Source of the DNA: Burkholderiaceae bacterium
GTDB lineage: Bacteria; Pseudomonadota; Gammaproteobacteria; Burkholderiales; Burkholderiaceae_B
DNA length: 64,000 nucleotides
Assembly (NCBI GenBank): GCA_004322135.1
Contig: SCSG01000044.1
Span: 1 to 64,000, forward strand
Reading direction: 5' to 3'
The notes under the pieces were generated by a model. The model did not search any database. It was not told the DNA's origin and saw only the letters and a program-made list of their open reading frames with translations. A program made the translations under genes and the position numbers. Positions 45,781-54,828 of this stretch are shown in pieces. Position 1 is the stretch's first letter. Every line of letters begins with the position of its first letter.

Positions 45781-47247
45781 ATGACCAAGCCTGAAAAAAC
45801 GCGCAAGACCCTGACGATATCCAGACGCCCAGGGCCTGTGGCGGATAACCCAGCCACCGAACAAAAACGCCAGCGCACGGGCGCGCGGGCCCGACAGGTT
45901 GCCCAACTGCAGCGCGAGCAGGGAAAACGACACACCGCCCAAGGCCTTACCGATTCCAGGCAGCGGGACATCGAGAGCTCTGCCGAGATCATTCACTCCG
46001 ATCCCGGGCCAAGCCACGACTCCGCGCTGCACGGCGGCAGTAACCCGGATGTGGCGGACGCACCGCGCATTCGCCGCCAGACTCGCGCGCCCCGTACCCG
46101 CAACACTGAAGTCTTCCGCATGTTCGCCTCGTGCCCCCAGGGCCTCGAAGAAGTTCTCACTATTGAGCTGCAGGCTCTGGGCTTTGACGACGCGCAGGCT
46201 GGCCGGGCCGGTTGCCACTTTCACGCCGACTGGACCGGAATGCAGCGGGCCAATCTGTACTCACGACTTGCCACCCGCATACTGCTCCAGGTCGCAGAGG
46301 GTCCCGCGCGCAGCGAAGACGATATTCTCGAACTAGCCCGCAGCACACCGTGGGAGAGGTGGTTCGGCCCCGAGCAGTCGCTGCGCGTCGACACTTCGGC
46401 CATTCGCAGCCCCATGCAAAGCCTGCAATATTGCAACCTGCGGGCCAAAGACGGTATCTGCGACCGCCTGCGCGACCGCGAAGGTGCCCGTCCGGACATC
46501 GACACGGTGCGGCCGGACGCACGAGTCCACCTGTTTCTAACCGAAGACAGCGCTACCCTTTACCTGGATACCTCCGGTGAATCACTTTTCAAGCGCGGCT
46601 GGAGGCTGGACAAAGGTGAAGCCCCCATTCGCGAAAACCTGGCGGCAGGGCTGCTGGCGCTTTCCGGGTGGGACCCTGCCGCGGCACTGCTTGACCCATT
46701 CTGCGGTAGCGGCACCATCCTGATCGAGGCGGCGTGGATAGCGCTGGGGGTCCCAGCGGGCATCTGGCGGCCTTTCGGTTTCGAACGCCTGCGCAACCAC
46801 GATGCCCGACACTGGCGTGACCTTAAAGATGACGCGCGTGCGCACATCCGCACACAGCTGGAAAGCCCGCTGGTGGGCGTGGACTTGGACGCGCAGGCTA
46901 TCGAGGCGGCCAAAAGCAACCTTGAGCGCGCGTGGCTTACGCCTGATTCCATTCGATTTGAGGTGGGCGATGCACGCAACACCGCGCCACCGGCTGACTC
47001 AGGCTGGATCGTCACCAACCCGCCCTACGGCCAACGTCTGGACACTGATGACACCGACATGTGGCGCGCTTGGTCGCAGGCGTTAAAGCGCGATTTCACC
47101 GATTGGCAAGTCGACATCATTACCAGTGATCTGAGCCTGCCACAAAAACTGCGCCTCAAACCCCTGCGCCGCCACCCGCTATACAACGGTGCGCTCGACT
47201 GTCGGCTTTTCAGCTTCGAAATGGTAAAAGCCGGCTATCGCAGCTAG
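45781..47247 (+). CDS. RlmL-type 23S rRNA (guanine-N2) methyltransferase
   Basis: The 488-residue protein has an N-terminal basic, disordered extension of about 110 residues, a THUMP domain starting VFRMFASCPQGLEEVL, and a methyltransferase domain with DPFCGSGTILIEAAW (SAM), VGVDLDAQAIEAAK and catalytic NPPYG. E. coli RlmL modifies G2445. This protein lacks the fused RlmK half. The extension is unusually long for the family. It begins 15 bp after hemJ. Confidence 0.87.
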   Translation: MTKPEKTRKTLTISRRPGPVADNPATEQKRQRTGARARQVAQLQREQGKRHTAQGLTDSRQRDIESSAEIIHSDPGPSHDSALHGGSNPDVADAPRIRRQTRAPRTRNTEVFRMFASCPQGLEEVLTIELQALGFDDAQAGRAGCHFHADWTGMQRANLYSRLATRILLQVAEGPARSEDDILELARSTPWERWFGPEQSLRVDTSAIRSPMQSLQYCNLRAKDGICDRLRDREGARPDIDTVRPDARVHLFLTEDSATLYLDTSGESLFKRGWRLDKGEAPIRENLAAGLLALSGWDPAAALLDPFCGSGTILIEAAWIALGVPAGIWRPFGFERLRNHDARHWRDLKDDARAHIRTQLESPLVGVDLDAQAIEAAKSNLERAWLTPDSIRFEVGDARNTAPPADSGWIVTNPPYGQRLDTDDTDMWRAWSQALKRDFTDWQVDIITSDLSLPQKLRLKPLRRHPLYNGALDCRLFSFEMVKAGYRS

Positions 47248-47391
47248 CAAACGCCAGAAATCATCAGGTTATTGTTGCGAAAACACAACAATTCAATGAC
47301 GGCTGAAGCGAGATCAGCCGCCGCAAACTGCGTCCCTTACCCCCTTCCAGGCCGGCCACTCCAGATTATTTTGCATTGCAGCAAAAACAGC

Positions 47392-47431
47392 TTGCTATTC
47401 TAGGGTAAACCCTTATAATAGGGTTAACCCT
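47392..47431 (+). promoter_or_regulatory. promoter with twin 12-bp palindromes flanking the -10
   Basis: TTGCTA (47392-47397), a 16-bp spacer and TATAAT (47414-47419) form a strong promoter. AGGGTAAACCCT (47402-47413) and AGGGTTAACCCT (47420-47431) lie directly against both sides of the -10; the second is a perfect palindrome and the first differs by one base. Occupation would block RNA polymerase. The regulator is unknown. Confidence 0.65.
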
Positions 47432-47464
47432 GAGCGAAACGCTCAACCAACAGAGAGGCTAATT

Positions 47465-47653
47465 ATGATCCACATGTCCAGTGACATTCGTCTCACCGAC
47501 GAACTCGAACGTCAGCTAATGCGGGAAGCGATTGAAGAACAGAACCGTTTCAAACCGGGCCGCGCGTTGAAAAACCTGTTTGTAAAGCTGGGAAGTACCC
47601 ACAAGGCCCCCGCCAGCTCGACCGGCCACAAAAACGCTGGATCAGCTGTCTGA
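47465..47653 (+). CDS. hypothetical 62-residue protein with an operator-flanked promoter
   Basis: The small protein begins MIHMSSDIRLTDELERQLMR and contains EEQNRFKPGRALKNLFVKLG; the second Met (codon 4) is also a possible start. It is hydrophilic, probably helical in the first 40 residues, with a Ser/Ala-rich tail. GAGAGG lies about 8 bp upstream. A strong promoter with two palindromes precedes it and a terminator follows, so it is a self-contained, regulated transcription unit. I do not recognise the family. Confidence 0.7.
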   Translation: MIHMSSDIRLTDELERQLMREAIEEQNRFKPGRALKNLFVKLGSTHKAPASSTGHKNAGSAV

Positions 47654-47729
47654 CCTTCATGTCAACGACCGGTGAATCCGGTTTATTTTGCAGGATGCCT
47701 TAATATTTAACAGCCTGTATCTCTCCAGG

Positions 47730-47753
47730 AAAGCCGCAAAAGCGGCTTTTCCC
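47730..47753 (+). terminator. Rho-independent terminator after the 62-residue gene
   Basis: AAAGCCGC (47730-47737), loop AAAA, and GCGGCTTT (47742-47749), running into a T-rich stretch. Confidence 0.75.
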
Positions 47754-47819
47754 TTTTCTGGGCCAAAGGATGCGGGATAATGGGAAACTTCCAACCCCCC
47801 CCACCGGCCTAACGCTTCC

Positions 47820-48320
47820 ATGTCACACACAGCCACCTCCTCGGCAACTGCCCCAAGCCGGCGACGCCGATTCGCCTGCATGATTTACGAAGGCGTCCTG
47901 CTGTTTGGCGTGATCTTCCTGGCCTCGTATGCGCTGGACACCCTGACACAAAGCCGCAGCGGCCTCACATTGCGCCACGCCCGCCAGGCAGTCGTGTTTA
48001 TCGCGATGGGTGTCTATTTTGTTCTGTGCTGGCGCAAGGGCGGCCAGACTCTGCCGATGAAAACCTGGAATATCCGTGTCACAGAACGTGATGGCACGAT
48101 TCCGGGGACAACGCGTCTTATTCTGCGCTACATTCTGGCCTGGTGCGTGCCACTGATTGCCGCGATGCTGATCAGAGGCATCTCGCATGCTGCAGGCCAG
48201 CCATCCCTGGACATGCTTATCGTCTTTGCCCCCTTCACCATACTTTTGTGGACCTGGTTCGACCCCGACGGCCAGTTCTTGCATGATCGCCTGCTGGGGA
48301 CACGCTTGGTCAGCGTATAA
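47820..48320 (+). CDS. RDD-family membrane protein
   Basis: The 166-residue protein starts with a basic tail (SRRRRFACMIYEGVLLFGV) and has four hydrophobic segments with the RDD-type features: Arg in the first helix boundary, LPMKTWNIRVT between helices 2 and 3, and WFDPDGQFLHDRLLGTRLV at the end. The family is an inner-membrane protein of unclear transport role. Confidence 0.85.
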   Translation: MSHTATSSATAPSRRRRFACMIYEGVLLFGVIFLASYALDTLTQSRSGLTLRHARQAVVFIAMGVYFVLCWRKGGQTLPMKTWNIRVTERDGTIPGTTRLILRYILAWCVPLIAAMLIRGISHAAGQPSLDMLIVFAPFTILLWTWFDPDGQFLHDRLLGTRLVSV

Positions 48321-48469
48321 ACCATGCCCGCGCAACCCAACTCCGTGAAAACCCTAGGCTCAACCACTTTCTACGACCCGGGGATTGCACAGAATCCACT
48401 TGTCGTTCATGCTTGCACAGTAAAAGGGACGCCCGCGCCGTTCTTTACCTCGTTGCAGCTAAAAAAACA

Positions 48470-49906
48470 ATGAACGATCGATACCCTGATCTCTACTCAT
48501 CTTTTCAGTGGTTTGTCCCTTCTCAATTTAATATCGCGCAGGCTTGCGTACTCCGTTGGGCCGAAAACCTGCACGAAGGCCGCCGCGCGGCCATTTATTA
48601 CGAAGATGAAAACGGTAACTCCGAAATCTGGAACTACACGCGGCTGTCCGAAACCTGCAACCAGCTGGCCAATGGCCTGACCAAAATGGCAGTGCGCCCC
48701 GGAGACCGGGTCGCCGTTGTCATGGGGCAACGACCCGAGTTCGTCGCCTCGTGCATGGCGGTACTCAGTGTGGGGGCCATTGCCGTGCCATTGCCCGCCA
48801 GATTGGGTCCCGACGGTTTGGGTGTGCGCCTGCGCGACGCTGACGCCCGCGTGGCCATCACCGATGCCTTATCGGGGCCCGATGTGCTGCAGGCCCAAGT
48901 GCGCTGCCCGGCCCTGACACAAATAGTAGGGCTGGACTTCCAGCACGACAACATCCTGCCCTGGCGCAGCCTGCTGGCGCGCCAGGCCACCAGTTTCAAG
49001 CCCCTGCCCACAAAAGCAAACAGCCCGGCACTGCTGTTCTACGATACCCGAATCGGCACTAAGCCACTCGGAGTGGTGCACACTCATCATTCGCTCATCG
49101 GCAATCTGCCCGGTTTCGTGGCGTCGCAAAACTGGTTTCCACAATCTGCCGACATCTTCTGGACGCCCACCGACTGGACCAAATGCAACGGGCTGCTGAA
49201 CGCCCTGCTGCCAACGCTTTATTTCGGTCGAGCCATCGTCGCAACGGCGACATCCTTTTCCACCACCCACACGCTCGAAATCCTCGAACGCTACCGCGTG
49301 ACCAATACCTCGCTGGAACCTGACGCCATCAGGCTCATCATGGAACAGGCTCAGGCCCCGCGCGAACGCTACCACCTTGCCTTGCGTGCGCTCATGATCA
49401 GTGGCAAAAGCCTGACTACCGACGCATTCAAATGGTGCCAGCAGGCTCTTGGCGTCACACCCAACGAAACGTTCGGCCAGACCGAAAGCAATTACGTCGT
49501 GGGCAACAGCCATCTCATGTGGCCCGCCCTGCCAGGCAGCATGGGGCGGCCGTATCCAGGCCACCTCGTGACAGTGCTTGATTCCAGCGGCAAGCCCTGT
49601 CCGGCAAATGTCGTTGGCGAAATTGCCATCAATCGCTACGACATCCTGGGGTACCCCGACCCATCCCTGTTTGAAAGCTACTGGCGCAACGATACCGCCG
49701 CACACGCCAGATTCCATGACGACTGGCTGCTTACGGGCGATCTGGCCACTATCGACAGGCAGGGATACTTCTGGCACTGCGGGCAATCCACCAGCCCTCT
49801 CGCGCGCACCGGCCAGTACATCGAACCGTCCGACATCGTGCTTGCACGCGAGCAGCGGCAAGCCGGGGCAACTACAGCGCATTCGGGCGATAATACCCCC
49901 CTGTAG
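48470..49906 (+). CDS. truncated, degenerate acyl-CoA synthetase-like protein
   Basis: The 478-residue protein resembles medium-chain acyl-CoA synthetases over the N-terminal domain: FNIAQACVLRWAE, ETFGQTESNYVVGN, PGSMGRPYPG and WLLTGDLATIDRQGYFWHCG. Two key sites are broken. The phosphate-binding motif, normally TSGTTGxPKG, reads DTRIGTKPLG, and the A8 region GRxDDVIxxxGxRI reads GQSTSPLARTGQYI. The protein then stops within about 30 residues, so the C-terminal domain with the adenylation lysine is missing. It is probably inactive as a ligase. The reading frame is nonetheless intact, and the ATG at 48470 fits homology. Confidence 0.8.
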   Translation: MNDRYPDLYSSFQWFVPSQFNIAQACVLRWAENLHEGRRAAIYYEDENGNSEIWNYTRLSETCNQLANGLTKMAVRPGDRVAVVMGQRPEFVASCMAVLSVGAIAVPLPARLGPDGLGVRLRDADARVAITDALSGPDVLQAQVRCPALTQIVGLDFQHDNILPWRSLLARQATSFKPLPTKANSPALLFYDTRIGTKPLGVVHTHHSLIGNLPGFVASQNWFPQSADIFWTPTDWTKCNGLLNALLPTLYFGRAIVATATSFSTTHTLEILERYRVTNTSLEPDAIRLIMEQAQAPRERYHLALRALMISGKSLTTDAFKWCQQALGVTPNETFGQTESNYVVGNSHLMWPALPGSMGRPYPGHLVTVLDSSGKPCPANVVGEIAINRYDILGYPDPSLFESYWRNDTAAHARFHDDWLLTGDLATIDRQGYFWHCGQSTSPLARTGQYIEPSDIVLAREQRQAGATTAHSGDNTPL

Positions 49907-50014
49907 CGGGTCAACCCTCACCCAGTAGGTTACCCCAGTGCCATTGGCCCAGCCCACGGCGTGCACCCGCGAGCTTGTGGAATGGCATCGCCACCGGCGC
50001 ACCCAAGGACAACC

Positions 50015-50536
50015 ATGGCCATTTACCAATTCGAAGCACTCGTTCCCGTTATCCACGAAAGCACATTTATCTTTGACAGCGCCGACATCATCGGTAACGT
50101 CACCCTCGCTGAAGGCGTCAGTATCTGGGCCAACGTGAGCATCCGCGGTGACAACGCCGCTATCGCCATCGGTCGCAACAGCAATATCCAGGAAGGCAGC
50201 GTCCTGCATGTGGACGTCGGTGTACCAATGCACATCGGTGACAACGTGACAGTAGGCCATCAGGCCATGCTGCACGGATGCACCATCCAGGACGGCGCCC
50301 TGATCGGCATGCAGGCGATCGTACTGAACAACGCCATCATTGGGCGCAACTGCCTGATCGGCGCAGGGGCCATTATTCCCGAAGGCCGAATAATTCCAGA
50401 CAATTCACTGGTGGTTGGCGTGGGAAAAATTGTTCGCGAGCTGTCGGCGGACGAAATACAGAACATGCGCGAGAACACACAAAGCTACGTGAAGCGCGGG
50501 CACGAGTACAAGACGGGTCTGAAGCGCATCGGCTGA
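50015..50536 (+). CDS. gamma-carbonic anhydrase-like (YrdA-type) protein
   Basis: The 173-residue protein is a left-handed beta-helix built of hexapeptide repeats (IIGNVTLAEGVSIWANVSIRG, then IGDNVTVGHQAMLHGC). Metal-binding His residues of the gamma class are present at VLHVD, VGHQAML and LHGC. The ATG at 50015 follows AAGGACA. Whether it hydrates CO2 is not known for YrdA-type members. Confidence 0.9.
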   Translation: MAIYQFEALVPVIHESTFIFDSADIIGNVTLAEGVSIWANVSIRGDNAAIAIGRNSNIQEGSVLHVDVGVPMHIGDNVTVGHQAMLHGCTIQDGALIGMQAIVLNNAIIGRNCLIGAGAIIPEGRIIPDNSLVVGVGKIVRELSADEIQNMRENTQSYVKRGHEYKTGLKRIG

Positions 50537-50558
50537 CTCTACAGGCTAAAATCCGGGC

Positions 50559-51476
50559 ATGACCGATCAGCTAAAGAAATATCTTTTCCAGGACCACAGC
50601 ACGCGGGTGCAAGCCGTAAAGCTCGACGCGGCCTGGCAAACCGGGCTTGCGCATCAGCACTACCCGGAATGCATCCAGCGCCTGCTAGGCGAACTTGCCT
50701 CGGCGGCTGTACTACTGGCTTCCAATCTCAAATTCGAAGGCTCGGTCGTCCTGCAGCTACAGGGCGACGGACCCGTTGCCCTCATCGTTGTGGAATGCGC
50801 CGCCGGCCTCAATATCCGCGCCACGGCCACACTGCGCGAAGGACATGGCATTCCCACTGACGGCACACTGCAAAGCCTGCTCAATACGCACGGGCAAGGG
50901 CGATTCATTGTCCTGCTCGACCCCAGCGGCAAAACAACCGGCATGTCGCCCTACCGGGGTGTGGTGCCGCTTGATGGCTCGACGGTGTCCGAAGTACTCG
51001 AACATTACATGCATAATTCCGAACAACTCGAAACACGCCTGTGGCTGGCCGCCGACGCCAGGCATTGCGCCGGTCTGCTGCTGCAGCGGCTGCCGGACGC
51101 GGGTGGCAACGACATCATCGATCCGGACCAGGCCCGCGACACATGGGAGAGGGCCGGCATGCTGGCCAGCACGCTGCAGCCCGCCGAGCTCCTTCAGCTG
51201 GACACGGACACCCTCATTCACCGCCTTTTCTGGGAAGAAACGCTTCTAGCATTCGAACCCCAGCCTGTGCAATGGTGGTGCCCATGTACGCGCAAACGCG
51301 TGGCCAACATGCTTCGCACTTTGGGACGCGACGAGGTCGAATCCATTCTGGCCGAGCGCGGCAACGTCGAAGTGAAATGCAATTTCTGCGGCAAGCCATA
51401 CCAGTTCGACGCCATTGACTGCGCGGGGCTGTTCACGAAACACATTAGTTCCCAGGGCGGCCAGTCCTTGCACTGA
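50559..51476 (+). CDS. hslO: redox-regulated chaperone Hsp33
   Basis: The 305-residue protein ends with the zinc redox switch: CPC (in WWCPCTRKRV) and, about thirty residues later, CNFC. The N-terminal domain opens DQLKKYLFQDHSTRVQAVKL. Hsp33 is activated by oxidation and unfolding and prevents aggregation. It starts 22 bp after the carbonic anhydrase gene, probably in one operon. Confidence 0.95.
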   Translation: MTDQLKKYLFQDHSTRVQAVKLDAAWQTGLAHQHYPECIQRLLGELASAAVLLASNLKFEGSVVLQLQGDGPVALIVVECAAGLNIRATATLREGHGIPTDGTLQSLLNTHGQGRFIVLLDPSGKTTGMSPYRGVVPLDGSTVSEVLEHYMHNSEQLETRLWLAADARHCAGLLLQRLPDAGGNDIIDPDQARDTWERAGMLASTLQPAELLQLDTDTLIHRLFWEETLLAFEPQPVQWWCPCTRKRVANMLRTLGRDEVESILAERGNVEVKCNFCGKPYQFDAIDCAGLFTKHISSQGGQSLH

Positions 51477-51540
51477 AACAGGACCAGGCAGGCACTTTCC
51501 ACAATCGACAGGTGCTGACGCGCGAGGCACACTCCGTGCC

Positions 51541-52539
51541 ATGCAACCCTTGCGTTTCCCTGCCCCAAGGCGCGCCCGCCACCGCGCGCAGGCTGGCTAC
51601 AGCCTGATCGAATTTTCTGTCGTGGCCGCACCGCTGCTCATGGTCGGCCTGGGCAGTGTCGAAGTCGCACAATGGTTCTTTACCAAACAGGCCATCAGCC
51701 TCGCCCTGCTCGAAGCCGGTCGCGCGGGCATCACGCAGCACGCGCACCCGCGCGCCATCGAAATGGCATTCGAGCAAGCCCTGCTCCCACTATATCCGGC
51801 ATCGAAGGGGCTCTCGTCCGCGCAACGACTGCGGCAGGCCCTGGATCGGCGTAGTCAGGCCATAAAAAATCCACCTTGGCGCATCGAGGTCCTAAACCCT
51901 CACGCGGCCACCTTCCTTGATTTCGCCAACCCACATCTTGCCATTAGCGCGCACCACCAGCTCGCAGCCATCGACAACAACTACCAGGCCGAACAGCACC
52001 AGCGCAACATTGAGCGCGGCTGGAGCCAGGGACGCGGGCCCGCATCGGGGCTGTCAGTGTACGAAGCCAACACGCTGGTCCTGCGCCTGACGTACCTCCA
52101 CGAGCCTGCACTGCCTGGTATAAAAAACCTGATTCGCCAACTGGCGCCTACCTCGTCCGGATATGGCGCACAGGCGATGGCACGCGCAGGCTATCTGCCC
52201 ATGCAGCAGGAACTCAGGCTGACCATGCAGTCCCACGCCTTGCAATGGCCCGCGAGCGCCAGCAGCAAGGTGACTGGCCCGGTGCGGGCGACGTCCGACG
52301 ACATGCCTGCCGCCGACCCCTGCACGGGAATATGGTGTCTCCCAAACGACACGCCGCCACAAACAGCACCACCCAGTACGCCCGTCTCCGGCGATGCAGG
52401 TGTTCCCGATGCCGGCGATTCGTGGTTATCACCCGGTGCCCCACAACCCCCACAGAACGCGCCGCCCGCCGGAGCCACCACACCCCCGGCAGACGACCCC
52501 GCCTGCGGAATTACACTGTGCTGTCTGCCGGGCGGCTAA
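51541..52539 (+). CDS. TadE-like pilus assembly protein with cysteine-rich C-terminus
   Basis: The 332-residue protein has a basic leader, then AGYSLIEFSVVAAPLLMVGLG, the TadE pseudopilin-like opening with its Glu and a single membrane helix. A periplasmic region of about 230 residues follows. The last 80 residues are a Pro/Thr/Ala-rich linker with two similar cysteine motifs, DPCTGIWCLPN and DPACGITLCCLPGG, the latter at the very end. No other tad genes are nearby. It begins 64 bp after hslO and its end overlaps ftsB (convergent) by 4 bp. Confidence 0.75.
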   Translation: MQPLRFPAPRRARHRAQAGYSLIEFSVVAAPLLMVGLGSVEVAQWFFTKQAISLALLEAGRAGITQHAHPRAIEMAFEQALLPLYPASKGLSSAQRLRQALDRRSQAIKNPPWRIEVLNPHAATFLDFANPHLAISAHHQLAAIDNNYQAEQHQRNIERGWSQGRGPASGLSVYEANTLVLRLTYLHEPALPGIKNLIRQLAPTSSGYGAQAMARAGYLPMQQELRLTMQSHALQWPASASSKVTGPVRATSDDMPAADPCTGIWCLPNDTPPQTAPPSTPVSGDAGVPDAGDSWLSPGAPQPPQNAPPAGATTPPADDPACGITLCCLPGG

Positions 52540-52868
52540 TTGCCTTTTTTATCGGCTGGACTGGCCAGCTCGGGCGTCTTGAGTTGTGGCCCTTCGTTCG
52601 GCGACAAAATCTGCACGTAGATTTCACCCTGCTTGATCATGCCCAGATCGCCCCGGGCGCGCTCTTCCACTGCGGATGTACCCGACTTGAGATCCTGGAC
52701 TTCAGCGGCCAGTGCATTGTTGCGCGCCAACAGGGCCTCGTTGGTTTCCTGCTGGGACACCAGCTTTTGCTGAAGCTCGTGGACCCGGGACCAGCCGCCC
52801 TTGCCCCACCATAGCGGGTACTGGACAGCCAGAGCCAGCAGGACCAGAACGATAAATAGCAATCGCAT
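52536..52868 (-). CDS. ftsB: cell division protein FtsB
   Basis: The 110-residue bitopic protein has an N-terminal membrane helix (MRLLFIVLVLLALAVQYPLWWG) and a coiled coil (VHELQQKLVSQQETNEALLARN) as in FtsB, the FtsQLB division subcomplex member. It lies 38 bp downstream of eno, the common eno-ftsB arrangement. Confidence 0.92.
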   Translation of the reverse strand: MRLLFIVLVLLALAVQYPLWWGKGGWSRVHELQQKLVSQQETNEALLARNNALAAEVQDLKSGTSAVEERARGDLGMIKQGEIYVQILSPNEGPQLKTPELASPADKKGN

Positions 52869-52906
52869 AGGTGGATTGATACCCGGTTAAAACCAGATCG
52901 TTTGAA

Positions 52907-54223
<1,317 letters not shown>

Positions 54224-54369
54224 TTAATTCCGGACCTGCCGACGGCACAGGCCAAGGAACGTAAATTCAAAGGTCTGATTGTACCCGGGCTGTACCCGGG
54301 GCGGGTAAATTCACCCCCATTCGGTCGAGGTAGTGGCGTTTTTTTTGTGTACGAATGAAAAACAGGACG

Positions 54370-54828
54370 CTAGCCCCTGTCGGCCCGAAATGGTGCCCGC
54401 GACATCTCACCGCGCAAACGCCGCTCAAGGACATCAAGCAACTGGCTGACCGACTGAAGGTCATCTTCCGATAAGCCCTCCAGCAACTGGTCAAAGAACC
54501 GTGTGCGCTGCGGCAATGTCTGTCTGACGACCTTGCGGCCCTGCGCTGTCAGCATTACGTTGGTAAGGCGATTATCGCGTTCATCGCTGCGCCGCGCAAT
54601 CAGACCCAGACGTTGCATGGCCTTGACCTGGCGAGTCAACGCAGCCGGGTCCATGCGCAGATCTTCGGCCAGATCTTTTTGCGACCGCTCTTCGCGTTGA
54701 TATAACGCCAGCAAAATGCGCCAGCGCGGCAGAGGCTGCCCCAGGTTGATGTCAAAAGCGCTGAGCAGGGCACGATAGGTACGCCCCAGCTGCTGCACAA
54801 CCTTGAAAGCGGGTAGTTCGGTGGGCAT
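54370..54828 (-). CDS. MarR-family transcriptional regulator
   Basis: The 152-residue winged-helix protein includes ILLALYQREERSQKDLAEDLRMDPAALTR (recognition region), MQRLGLIARRSDERDNR (wing) and LTAQGRKVV. It is translationally coupled to the MFS pump gene (stop and start share TAATG) and likely represses that pump. A candidate operator is at 56493-56521. Confidence 0.92.
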   Translation of the reverse strand: MPTELPAFKVVQQLGRTYRALLSAFDINLGQPLPRWRILLALYQREERSQKDLAEDLRMDPAALTRQVKAMQRLGLIARRSDERDNRLTNVMLTAQGRKVVRQTLPQRTRFFDQLLEGLSEDDLQSVSQLLDVLERRLRGEMSRAPFRADRG

